A stretch of 64,000 nt of DNA from Mesorhizobium loti (GTDB lineage Bacteria > Pseudomonadota > Alphaproteobacteria > Rhizobiales > Rhizobiaceae), in the NCBI RefSeq assembly GCF_013170705.1, contig NZ_CP033334.1:496001-560000 (forward strand). Reading direction: 5' to 3'. Numbering within the stretch: the first letter of the stretch is position 1; each line of letters begins with the position of its first letter. Below the pieces are notes generated by a model that worked only from the letters and a program-made list of their open reading frames with translations, did not search any database and was not told the origin of the DNA. Shown piece after piece: positions 16,412-25,021 of the stretch. The position numbers and the translations under genes were made by a program.

Positions 16412-17734
16412 TCAATTCTCTGACAAATCGGCGGCGCGTCGTGAAAACAGTAGCGACAGCGGGCTGTCCGGTCGCGCCATCGCCCGCTCGGCCGCGAGCG
16501 CCCTGGCGAGCACGCGGTCCCCGCCTCGCAGCGCGGCTTCGATCAGCGTCAGGTCGATGACGTCGCGCTGCGCATGGCTTCCACCGAAACGGTGGGCGAT
16601 CGCGCGGATCGGCCGGATCAGGCGTATGGCCTCGGCGTAGTTGCCCTCGCCGAACGCCTTGATCGCCAGCGTCAGGGGATAGCCGACATCGCGGGTGAAG
16701 GCGGCGTTGTCGTCGCTGCCACGCATGGCCTCGCGCTGTGCCTCGAGCAAGGTCCGGGCCTGTGCATCGAGCCCGGCGCCCACAAACGCCATCATCGCAT
16801 GGGCATCGTTGAAGGCATAGTCGCCGGCGCCGGCCCCCGGCCAATTGGCGGCCAGCGCTGCCCAGCGGTCGCCGATATCGACGCCGCCGAGATAGAGCCG
16901 CCACAGCAGCGCCGACGCATCGACCATATTGAGCGCCATTGTTGATGGTGTGCCGTAGATCGGCCCGTCGTAGAGCGCCAGCACCTGGTCGGTCTCGCCG
17001 AGATCGTAGTGAAACAGCGCCAGATGCCACCAATTGTGCACCTGCAGGAAGCTATCCTTCGTCCAGGCTTCGGGGTTGGCGCGCATCCAGGCAATGCCGT
17101 CTCTTTGCCGGCTTTGCATTTCCATCACATGGGCGACGGCGTGTTGCGCCCAGCCGTCGCGCGGTTCGATCTCGACCGCCATGCGACCGAGTTTTTCAGC
17201 CTTGGTATAGTCACCCATCTCCTCCAGCCCGAAGGCCTGCATGCCAAGCATGGCATGGTAACCGGGCATGCCGCTCTGCCAGGACGGCAAGGCGCGCGCG
17301 ATGCGGTCGCGCAGCATGCGGGCATTGCCGGTGAAAAAGTCGATCTGGTGCCCGACCTGCAGCGCCACGGCGTCGAGTGGGGTCTCGATGGTGATGTCCT
17401 CAAGGATCCTGGCGGCATCATGCCAGCGCCCGTTGGCGAGGTGGCCGAGGGCTGAGACATGGGCCTTTTCGCGCGTTGTCGCGGCAAGCGGCAGCGCCGC
17501 CTCGTGGCAGGCCCTGGCCACGGCCGTCGCCTCACGCTCGGTGGCAAGCCCGAAGAGATAGCCCTTGAAGACATGCGCCATGACAAAACCTGGGTCCTGC
17601 GCGATGGCGCGATCGACGGAAGCCACGGGATCGCCGATGAAGCACTGCAATTGGCTCACCGCTTGGCTGTAGGGCACGAATCCCGCTTGCGTCGCACCCG
17701 AAAGTGCCAGGTCGAATGCATCCTTGATCGCCAT
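16412..17734 (-). CDS. Tetratricopeptide repeat protein, TTC38 family
   Basis: A 440-residue soluble helical repeat protein. Its features are the VMAHVFKGYLFGLA segment, repeated helix pairs such as AMLGMQAFGLEEMGDYTKAEKLGRMAVEIEPRD-type TPR units around residues 170-210, and the HNWWHLALFHYDLGE segment typical of bacterial homologues of TTC38. No signal peptide or enzyme motif is seen. It lies about 80 bases upstream of xylB on the same strand, with the inverted repeat between them. The role is unknown; a scaffold or binding function is the family expectation. Confidence 0.8.
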   Translation of the reverse strand: MAIKDAFDLALSGATQAGFVPYSQAVSQLQCFIGDPVASVDRAIAQDPGFVMAHVFKGYLFGLATEREATAVARACHEAALPLAATTREKAHVSALGHLANGRWHDAARILEDITIETPLDAVALQVGHQIDFFTGNARMLRDRIARALPSWQSGMPGYHAMLGMQAFGLEEMGDYTKAEKLGRMAVEIEPRDGWAQHAVAHVMEMQSRQRDGIAWMRANPEAWTKDSFLQVHNWWHLALFHYDLGETDQVLALYDGPIYGTPSTMALNMVDASALLWRLYLGGVDIGDRWAALAANWPGAGAGDYAFNDAHAMMAFVGAGLDAQARTLLEAQREAMRGSDDNAAFTRDVGYPLTLAIKAFGEGNYAEAIRLIRPIRAIAHRFGGSHAQRDVIDLTLIEAALRGGDRVLARALAAERAMARPDSPLSLLFSRRAADLSEN

Positions 17735-17959
17735 GCAACCCCCCTTGACCGGCGCGTTGCGGGCACGATGCCCCTCGGTCCAACGCGATCTTAAAGCATC
17801 GGCCGCGGACGCGCCAACCGTGCACCGCGCACACTGATCTCAGTAGATTTCGCAATTCATCAACCATGGCGAGCAGATTAGGCTTTGTAAAATCGAACGG
17901 ATTGTGGCTTCATTGCGGCGCGGCGAAGGGCTTGTAATCGCGATCTGAGAGGGGACGCG

Positions 17960-20749
17960 ATGCGGCATTTTGAAATACAGCTTCCGAATGGTCGTTCGGA
18001 GCACGTTGATGGGGTGATTTCTTTGTCGCGGCAAAGGCCGCAGCAAATTCGACCATGGTTTATTAGCTTGCTTGCAACTACAGCGTTTGTGTTGCTGCCC
18101 GGTTCCGCGGCTTTCGCGGCCTGCGTGCTGGTTCCATCGGCGGGAAATACCACCTTCACCTGCGATAGCGGCGATTCAGGCGGCAGCCTCACCGACACCA
18201 GCGGCGACAATACGCTCACCTTTCCCGCCGGCGGCACCGGCCAGGTGAGTGGCAACGTCACTTTCGGTCCCGGCATGGACCGCATCAACATGCAGTCCGG
18301 CATCATTACCGGCACGGTCGACCAGGGCGACGGCACGGATTTCCTCACCATCGGCGGCGGCACTGTCACAGGCAACGTCCAGCAGGGCGCCGGCATCGAC
18401 GACTTCAACATGAGCGGTGGCCAGATCGGGTCGCTCAACCAGGGCGACGGGCTCGACACCTTCACCATGACGGGAGGGCGCATCGTCGATTTCTTCGACG
18501 ATGGCGACCGTGCCGTGATGACCGGCGGCCGCATCGGCCGCGTCAACATGAAGCTCGACAAGAACTATTTCAACATGTCCGGAGGCACCATCGACCGCAA
18601 CCTCGTCACCGGCTTCGACCAGGACACCATCATCCTCTCGGGAGGCACGATCGGCGGCAACATCAGCGTCAGCGGCGGCAATGACAGCGTGACAATCACC
18701 GGCGGCACCGTCGGTGGCGACGTGCTGATGAGCTTCGGCTCCGACAATTTCGTCTGGAATGGCGGCGGCATCATCTATGGCGCGGTCGATCTCGGCGCCG
18801 ACAACGATACCGCCAAGCTCAGCAACCTTACCAACGCCAATCTCGGCGGCACGGATGCCATAAATGGCGGCCTTGGCACCGACACGCTGACCTTCGACAA
18901 CGTCAAACTGGAGGGGATCGCCCGGGTCCAGAACTGGGAGAGCATCGACGCCAGCAACGACACGCAATTGATGCTCGACGGCAATCTTGTGCTCGGCGAC
19001 AGCGGCACCGGTACAGGCTCGCTCAGCGTCGATGCTGCGAGCACGCTCTATGGCGGCGGCTTCAACTCGACGATCCAAGCCTTCACGGCGGGCCAGTTGG
19101 CTGAGGTCACCAATGCCGGGCGCATCGACCTGACCAACGGCACCACCGGAGCGACCGACCGGCTGACGATTTCGGGCAATTATGTCGGCGCCGGCGGCGT
19201 GCTGCTTGTCCAGACCGAACTCGGCGACGACTCTTCCGCGTCCGACAGGCTGGTCCTGTCAGGCGGGACAGCTTCCGGCTCGACCGGCATTTCCGTGGTC
19301 AATGTCGGCGGCGCGGGTGCCGCGACCACGCAGGACGGCATCATGCTCGTCCAGGCCATCAACGGCGCCACCTCGGGCGCCTCGACCTTCGCACTTGACG
19401 GGCCGGTCGCCGCCGGCGCCTTCGAATACTATCTTTTCAAGGGTGGCGTCAGCGCCGGCAGCGACGAGAACTGGTATCTGCGCTCGACACTGATAACACC
19501 GACGTCGCCGGCCGCGGCGCCACCGACGCTCGAGCCCTCGCCACCGGTGGAACCGGTGCCCCCGGCGGCCGAGCCGCCGCCTCCGCCGCCCTCCGAACTG
19601 CCGCCGACGCCACCGCCGAGCGAGGGCGACATCAACAATCCGCCGGTCGACCCGACGCCGCCGGTGCAAACCAGCGACCCGCAACCCGAACCACCACCGC
19701 CGCCACCACCGGCGCCTCCGGCGGATCCGCCACCGCCGCCACCGGTGGTGCCGACTGCCGTGCCCGACCTGCCGGTGCCGGCGGTCGGTCAGGAAATCGT
19801 GCTCTACCGCATCGAGGTGCCGGTCTATTCGGCCTTGCCGCCCGTGGCCGAGCACCTGGCGATGACGACGCTCGGCACTTTCCATGAACGGCGCGGCGAG
19901 CAAAGCCTGTTGTCGGACACGGAGTTGTCGCCGGTCTGGGGCCGCATCCATGGCCAGGACGCCAAGATGGGCTGGTCGGGAACAGTGTCGCCATCCTTCG
20001 ATGGCACCCTGTTCGGCCTGCAGGCGGGCTTCGACGTGTTCGGCCGCGACACCGCCTCGGGCGGAATCGATCGCGCCGGCCTGTTCGTCGCCTATGCCAG
20101 CATGAAGGGTGATGTGCGCGGCCAGGCGCTGGGATGGAACGACCTGTCCGTCGGCAGCCTCGACGTCACCGGCACCAGTGTCGGCGGCTACTGGACCCGC
20201 ATCGGCCAGGGCGGCTGGTATCTGGACGGCGTCCTGATGGCCACCTTCTTCGGGGGCAACGCGACGTCGTCGCGCGACATTGGCATCGATATCGGTGGGA
20301 CAGGCGTCACAGCTTCACTTGAAGGCGGCTATCCCATTGCGCTGGCGCAGGGCTGGACGCTCGAGCCGCAAGCGCAACTGGTCTGGCAGCATCTGTCGCT
20401 GGACGATACCAACGACCGCTTCTCGTCGGTTTCCTTCGGCACCGACGAGAGCGTCAGCGGCCGGCTGGGCGCGCGGCTGCAGGGCGAGACCACGATCAAC
20501 GGCATGGCGCTGCAGCCTTATCTCAAGGCCAACATCTGGCACGATTTCGGCGGCACCGACCGTGTCAGCTTCGACACCACCGACATCACGACCGAGGGCA
20601 GGTCGACCTCGCTCGAGTTCGGCGGCGGCGTCGTTGCCAAGGTGACGGACAAGGTCAGCATCTTCGCCACCGGCGACTACACGACCAATCTCGGCGGCGC
20701 CAAGCGCCGCATCCTCGATGGCAATCTGGGAATCAGCGTCAAATGGTGA
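17960..20749 (+). CDS. Autotransporter (type Va secretion) with beta-helical passenger
   Basis: A 929-residue outer membrane protein. An extended signal peptide covers residues 1-53: a polar N-region, a hydrophobic core (SLLATTAFVLLP) and likely cleavage after AAFA. The passenger (about 55-510) is Gly/Asp/Thr rich with recurring units of the type GG.I.G...QGDG.D.F.M.GG, as in stacked beta-helices. A Pro-rich linker follows (about 511-620, with PPPPPPP runs). The last 280 residues form the translocating beta-barrel, with VWGRIHGQD near its start and a terminal SVKW ending in the aromatic residue needed for BAM insertion. The exposed function is unknown, perhaps adhesion. Confidence 0.88.
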   Translation: MRHFEIQLPNGRSEHVDGVISLSRQRPQQIRPWFISLLATTAFVLLPGSAAFAACVLVPSAGNTTFTCDSGDSGGSLTDTSGDNTLTFPAGGTGQVSGNVTFGPGMDRINMQSGIITGTVDQGDGTDFLTIGGGTVTGNVQQGAGIDDFNMSGGQIGSLNQGDGLDTFTMTGGRIVDFFDDGDRAVMTGGRIGRVNMKLDKNYFNMSGGTIDRNLVTGFDQDTIILSGGTIGGNISVSGGNDSVTITGGTVGGDVLMSFGSDNFVWNGGGIIYGAVDLGADNDTAKLSNLTNANLGGTDAINGGLGTDTLTFDNVKLEGIARVQNWESIDASNDTQLMLDGNLVLGDSGTGTGSLSVDAASTLYGGGFNSTIQAFTAGQLAEVTNAGRIDLTNGTTGATDRLTISGNYVGAGGVLLVQTELGDDSSASDRLVLSGGTASGSTGISVVNVGGAGAATTQDGIMLVQAINGATSGASTFALDGPVAAGAFEYYLFKGGVSAGSDENWYLRSTLITPTSPAAAPPTLEPSPPVEPVPPAAEPPPPPPSELPPTPPPSEGDINNPPVDPTPPVQTSDPQPEPPPPPPPAPPADPPPPPPVVPTAVPDLPVPAVGQEIVLYRIEVPVYSALPPVAEHLAMTTLGTFHERRGEQSLLSDTELSPVWGRIHGQDAKMGWSGTVSPSFDGTLFGLQAGFDVFGRDTASGGIDRAGLFVAYASMKGDVRGQALGWNDLSVGSLDVTGTSVGGYWTRIGQGGWYLDGVLMATFFGGNATSSRDIGIDIGGTGVTASLEGGYPIALAQGWTLEPQAQLVWQHLSLDDTNDRFSSVSFGTDESVSGRLGARLQGETTINGMALQPYLKANIWHDFGGTDRVSFDTTDITTEGRSTSLEFGGGVVAKVTDKVSIFATGDYTTNLGGAKRRILDGNLGISVKW

Positions 20750-20780
20750 GACCCTCCGGGCCTCACCATGCGTCAGGAGA

Positions 20781-21404
20781 TCAATTGCCCGAACGCATCG
20801 CCACCGTGGCGATGCCGGCACCAACCAGCAATGTGCCGCCGGTGCGGTTGAAGACGCGGATCGCCTTGGGATTGCGCACGACGTTTCGCGCGCGTGCCGC
20901 GATCAGCGCATAGCCAAACGCATTGGCAAAGGCGAGCGCCAGGAAGGTGGTCTCGAAGACCAGCATCTGCGTCCAGAAGTCGGCATGCCGATCGAGGAAC
21001 TGCGGCAGGAAAGCAACGAAGAAGGTGATGCTTTTCGGGTTGAGCGCGGTGACCAGCCAGGCGTGCGCCATCATTTTTGCCGACGATACGGCATCGGTCC
21101 GGGGTTCGGCCTTCAGCGCTCCGCCAGCGCGGAACAGTTTCACGCCGAGATAGACCAGATAGAAGGCACCGATCAGCTTCAGGATGGTGAAGACACCAGC
21201 CGATGCGGCGAGCAGCGCGCCGATGCCCAGCATCGACAAGGTCATGGCGGTGAAGTCGCCGAGCGCCACGCCGACGGCCATCGGCAGAGCGGTGCGCCAG
21301 CCCTGGCCCAGCGCATAAGACACGACCAGCAGAATGGTCGGTCCCGGAATGATGAGAAGGATCGTCGACGCGGCGGCGAAAGCGGCCCAGTTTTCGAAGG
21401 ACAT
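20781..21404 (-). CDS. LysE/RhtB family amino-acid exporter
   Basis: A 207-residue inner-membrane protein with about six hydrophobic segments. The family markers are the N-terminal PGPTILLVVSYALGQG motif and NPKSITFFVAFLPQF in the middle. Members export lysine, threonine, homoserine or other small amino acids using the proton gradient; the substrate cannot be read from sequence. It is convergent with the autotransporter gene, 31 bases away. A second LysE member lies at 50776-51411. Confidence 0.9.
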   Translation of the reverse strand: MSFENWAAFAAASTILLIIPGPTILLVVSYALGQGWRTALPMAVGVALGDFTAMTLSMLGIGALLAASAGVFTILKLIGAFYLVYLGVKLFRAGGALKAEPRTDAVSSAKMMAHAWLVTALNPKSITFFVAFLPQFLDRHADFWTQMLVFETTFLALAFANAFGYALIAARARNVVRNPKAIRVFNRTGGTLLVGAGIATVAMRSGN

Positions 21405-21561
21405 GTCTGTCTCCCTTGGGTTAAGGAAAAGGATAAATCCTCAGCCCCGGGAGAATGTAAAGGGGCATGATCCTTGTTTCTTGCGCAATTGCGGACGCAA
21501 GACCAAAACGCATTCTTCCTGAAATTGCCGCGCCATCAATTGCGCGAACGGCAGGTTGGCG

Positions 21562-21684
21562 TCAGTTCGCGCCGCCCAGCGTGCTCACGATATCGGCCAG
21601 GCTGACATTGGCGCCGAGGACCAGTGCGGCCGCGACAATGGCAGCGGCAAAAAGCTTGATGTCGGTCTTTAACGTCTTGCACAT
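21562..21684 (-). CDS. Small membrane or secreted peptide (40 aa)
   Basis: A 40-residue product from the ATG at 21684, with GAGGGG about 6 bases upstream. A short basic N-terminus (KTLKTDIK) precedes a hydrophobic helix (FAAAIVAAALVLGANVSLA) and a short tail. It could be a signal peptide with SLA as cleavage site, or a single-pass membrane peptide. The frame extends upstream to 21852, but that part has no protein character. No function is known; the gene stands alone between divergent genes. Confidence 0.5.
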   Translation of the reverse strand: MCKTLKTDIKLFAAAIVAAALVLGANVSLADIVSTLGGAN

Positions 21685-21922
21685 GGAGGCCCCTCGCTGA
21701 TCGCTTGCTGCGTAGGAGCCTCCGACGCCGGGATTATGACATGAACCGGGTCTTTTTGTGCAGGAGCTCTCGGTTGGCGGTGACCCGGGAGGGCCGAACC
21801 GCGCCAGGCGACGCGCAAATGCAGGCGATGCAAGGCATTCACGCTTTATCAACCATGAATGATGAAAATGCCTGCCATCCGGCCGGACCGTGCTTCCCGC
21901 CGACAGCGTAAGGTTTGGGTAT

Positions 21923-22690
21923 ATGCGTGAGTTGCCGCAAGGTCTGACGCCGCCACGAAACGGCGACGCAATCGAAACCGATCATCATCTTTCCCGCCGC
22001 GCCGTCCTTTCGGGGGCAGGCGCGCTGGCGCTGCTCAGCGCCGCCGGTTGCTCGACTTCCGGCGGCGGCATGCCGGCGCTTGAACTCGACAATACGGTCA
22101 CCGGTTCCGTACCGCCGATGCGGCCGGCGATCAGCGTCGACAAGAACATCACCAGCCCCGACCTGATGTATGCCGCGTTGACGGACAACGGTTTCAACGT
22201 GCCCGAGGTGCCGTATCTGAAGGTCAAGCCGGAATTCCGCCGTCAGATCGTCGTGGACACGACCGGCGAAGCGCCCGGCACCATCGTCGTCCATCTCAAG
22301 GAGCGCATGCTCTATCTCGTCCAGCCGGATGGCGACGCGATCCGCTATGGGGTCGGCATCGGCAAGGACGGCTTCCGCTGGTCCGGCCGCGCCAACATCC
22401 AGTATGGCCGAGAATGGCCGACCTGGACACCGCCACCCGAAATGATCCAGCGTAAGCCCGAACTGGTGAAGTGGCAGGGCGGCCAACCCGGCGGCCTCAC
22501 CAACCCGCTTGGGGCGCGCGCGCTCTACATCTACCAGGACGGCAAGGATACTGGCTACCGCATCCACGGCTCGCCCGAATGGTGGAGCATCGGCCAGGCG
22601 ATGTCGTCGGGCTGCGTGCGCCTGATCAACCAGGACATCATCGACCTCTACAGCCGCGTTTCGAAGAAAAACCCGGTCGTCGTCATGTGA
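21923..22690 (+). CDS. L,D-transpeptidase (YkuD/ErfK family), lipoprotein
   Basis: A 255-residue envelope enzyme from ATG 21923 (AAGG upstream); the frame reaches back to 21890. Residues about 24-46 contain twin Arg (SRRAVL), a hydrophobic core and a lipobox-like LLSAAGC, suggesting a lipoprotein, possibly Tat-exported. The YkuD domain starts at IVVHLKERMLYLV and ends with the catalytic HGSPEWWSIGQ...SSGCVRL motif (His and Cys). Such enzymes form 3-3 peptidoglycan cross-links or anchor proteins. A hairpin follows the stop. Confidence 0.92.
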   Translation: MRELPQGLTPPRNGDAIETDHHLSRRAVLSGAGALALLSAAGCSTSGGGMPALELDNTVTGSVPPMRPAISVDKNITSPDLMYAALTDNGFNVPEVPYLKVKPEFRRQIVVDTTGEAPGTIVVHLKERMLYLVQPDGDAIRYGVGIGKDGFRWSGRANIQYGREWPTWTPPPEMIQRKPELVKWQGGQPGGLTNPLGARALYIYQDGKDTGYRIHGSPEWWSIGQAMSSGCVRLINQDIIDLYSRVSKKNPVVVM

Positions 22691-22697
22691 TCTTTCG

Positions 22698-22720
22698 AGC
22701 GGCCAACGCGGCCGCTTTAT
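22698..22720 (+). terminator. Probable rho-independent terminator after the L,D-transpeptidase gene
   Basis: Stem AGCGGCC/GGCCGCT with loop AACGC (22698-22716), followed by TTAT, starting 8 bases after the stop codon. The T tract is short, so efficiency is uncertain. Confidence 0.55.
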
Positions 22721-22730
22721 CGTCTCGTTC

Positions 22731-22797
22731 GAGCATGATCCCTGGCCAAACGGAAACCGTTTGTCCGAGAAACCGGTTTCCATTTTTCGGGATCGTG
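22731..22797. repeat. Palindromic repeat family A, copy 2
   Basis: About 67 bases from GAGCATGATCCCTGG to TTTCGGGATCGTGC, with internal arms CGGAAACCG and AAACCGGTTTCC. It closely matches the copy at 30647-30718 and more loosely that at 7093-7163. It lies between the terminator hairpin and the phosphofructokinase gene. Confidence 0.8.
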
Positions 22798-22874
22798 CCC
22801 GCGACTCCCCGTTGCGCGATGCCGCGAGACAGGCGAAGGTGCCTTGAAACCCATCGCCTCGGGAGACGTCAGGA

Positions 22875-24041
22875 ATGGCCGGAACTTTTGTTATCGCGCA
22901 AGGCGGCGGCCCGACCGCCGTCATCAACCAGACGGTTGTCGGCGCCACGCTGGAGATCCGCAAGCGGCATCCCGGCGCCAGGGTGCTGGGCTCCCTCCAT
23001 GGCGTGCGCGGCATTCGTGACGGCAATTATGTCGACCTTTCGGCCATCCCCGAGGATAGGCTGCGGCTGATTGCCGGGACACCGAGCGCGGCGCTTGGCT
23101 CGACGCGCGACAAACCGGACGCGGCCTACTGCGATGTCATCCTCAAGGGCTTGCAGAAGGCCGGGGCCGACGCCTTCATCTATATAGGCGGCAACGACAC
23201 GTCGGGCACACAGCAGATCCTGACCGACGCCGCCGGCGGTTCCATTGCTTTCGTCCATGCACCCAAGACCATCGACAATGATCTCGAGGAGAACGACCAT
23301 ACACCGGGCTTCATTTCGGCGGCGGAGTTCGTCGCCGGCGCCTTTCTGTCCGTCGACCTCGATTTTCGCGCCTTGCCCGGCATCTATGTCGGCATCGTCA
23401 TGGGCCGGCACGCCGGCTTCCTGACTGCCGCCGCCGCGGCCTGGCAGCTCGATCCCAACAGCGGCCCACATCTCGTCTACGTGCCCGAGCGGCCGTTCTC
23501 CGCGGCCGGTTTCATCGACGACGTGCGTGCCATGCTCGACCGCCACAAGCGCTGCATCGTCGCGGTGTCGGAAGGGGTCAGCACCGCCGACGGCAAGGCA
23601 CTGGTCGAGAGCCTGGTGCCGCCGGAGAAACTGGAACGCGACCAGCACGGCAACGTCAAATTGTCGGGCAGCGACCTGCCGGCCGCGCTGGAACGGGCAT
23701 TGGCCGACGGGCTTCCGGGCAAGCGGGCCCGCGTCGACGCACTCGGCTACATGCCGCGCGGCTATGTCGGCGCCATCAGCGCCGTCGACGCGCAGGAGGC
23801 ATTCGATGCCGGCGCCTTCGCGGTCTCTGTCGCCGAACAGGGCGGCGGCTCGGTGGCGCTGCAATATGATGGCACAAAGACCGTGCTGAAGAAGGTGCCG
23901 CTGAAGAATGTCGCCGGCAAGACCCGCCACATGCCTGACAATTTCATGAAGCCGGACGTCAGCCAGCTGTCCGACGCCGGCATGGCCTATCTCAAGCGGC
24001 TGGTGCCGGAAAAGTACAAGGTCGGGAAGCCGTTCGTCTAA
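22875..24041 (+). CDS. pfp: 6-phosphofructokinase, pyrophosphate-dependent type
   Basis: A 388-residue PFK-family enzyme. The N-terminal IAQGGGPTAVINQTVVG is the phosphoryl-donor loop. YIGGNDTSGTQ replaces the GGDGS of ATP enzymes, PKTIDNDL carries the catalytic Asp, and MGRHAGFLT binds fructose 6-phosphate. A non-Gly residue in the GGxD loop is a mark of the pyrophosphate-using group, so reversible PPi + fructose 6-phosphate is the likely reaction, though exact donor use needs assay. The gene overlaps the next one by a single base (TAATG). Confidence 0.88.
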   Translation: MAGTFVIAQGGGPTAVINQTVVGATLEIRKRHPGARVLGSLHGVRGIRDGNYVDLSAIPEDRLRLIAGTPSAALGSTRDKPDAAYCDVILKGLQKAGADAFIYIGGNDTSGTQQILTDAAGGSIAFVHAPKTIDNDLEENDHTPGFISAAEFVAGAFLSVDLDFRALPGIYVGIVMGRHAGFLTAAAAAWQLDPNSGPHLVYVPERPFSAAGFIDDVRAMLDRHKRCIVAVSEGVSTADGKALVESLVPPEKLERDQHGNVKLSGSDLPAALERALADGLPGKRARVDALGYMPRGYVGAISAVDAQEAFDAGAFAVSVAEQGGGSVALQYDGTKTVLKKVPLKNVAGKTRHMPDNFMKPDVSQLSDAGMAYLKRLVPEKYKVGKPFV

Positions 24042-24778
24042 TGTCAGGCTCACACCTGATGCCGGGCTGGTTCACCAAGAGCATCGTCGACGACAGGACG
24101 ACGATGCTGACCGAGCCGTTCGTGCATGGCTATGTGCGCGCCAACATCTGGCATTTGCGCGGTCGCGACGCCGATCTTTTGGTCGATACCGGCATGGGCA
24201 TCCGTCCGCTGGCGCCGGAGATCGAAACGCGGCCGGGCAAGCCGCTGCTGGTCGTCGCCACGCACATCCATCTCGACCATGTCGGCTCGCTGCACGAGTT
24301 TCCATGGCGGGCTGGACCCAAGATGAGTGCCGCGCAGTTCGAGAGCATGGATGAGGCGGCGACCTACGCCTACATGTTCCACGATCTCGAAGGTGCCGTT
24401 TCGAAACTGCCGGAGCCGGGCTGGAAGTCGGCGGATTACAAGATCCCATCGGCGCCGCTGACGCGGACCCTTGACGAGGGCGACGTGATCGATCTCGGCG
24501 ACCGGCAATTCCGAGTCCTGCATCTGCCCGGGCATTCGCCGGATTCGATCGCGCTGTTCGACGAGGCCGACGGCCTGTTTTTCAGCGGCGACGCCATCTA
24601 CGACGACACGCTGATCGACAGCCTGCCGGATTCCGACCGGGCCGCCTATGTCAGCACCATGCAGCGGCTGCTCGACCTGCCGATCCGCATCGGCCATGGC
24701 GGCCACGGACCGAGCTTCGAGCGCAAGCGTATGCGTGAAATTGCAACGGCTTACATCAAAAAGACCGGCGATATTTGA
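24041..24778 (+). CDS. MBL-fold metallo-hydrolase
   Basis: A 245-residue beta-lactamase-fold hydrolase. The metal-binding motifs are HIHLDHVGS (HxHxDH) near residue 85, LPGHSPDSI (third His), FSGDAIYDD (bridging Asp) and HGGHGPSF at the C-terminus. It overlaps the phosphofructokinase stop by one base, so the two are translationally coupled. The reaction is not defined; glyoxalase II-like or other esterase/phosphodiesterase activity is possible. Confidence 0.88.
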   Translation: MSGSHLMPGWFTKSIVDDRTTMLTEPFVHGYVRANIWHLRGRDADLLVDTGMGIRPLAPEIETRPGKPLLVVATHIHLDHVGSLHEFPWRAGPKMSAAQFESMDEAATYAYMFHDLEGAVSKLPEPGWKSADYKIPSAPLTRTLDEGDVIDLGDRQFRVLHLPGHSPDSIALFDEADGLFFSGDAIYDDTLIDSLPDSDRAAYVSTMQRLLDLPIRIGHGGHGPSFERKRMREIATAYIKKTGDI

Positions 24779-25021
24779 ACCTCGCCAAGCCCGCACACTG
24801 CAAGGGGCGGTCAGGCGCCTATCAGGCCGCAAAGAATTAAATCTTTGTAATATAACCGAAAAAACCTAATTCGCCCGCATCCGCGTCCTAGATTCCGGTT
24901 TCATCGACCTGAACGGCCGCCGCATGAAGCGAGACAGGCGGCCGCGACGGCCGGTACGCCGAATGGGCCGCTCCCATACAGGCCACGGCGCCAAACCCAA
25001 TGTCTCGCACGGACAACGACC

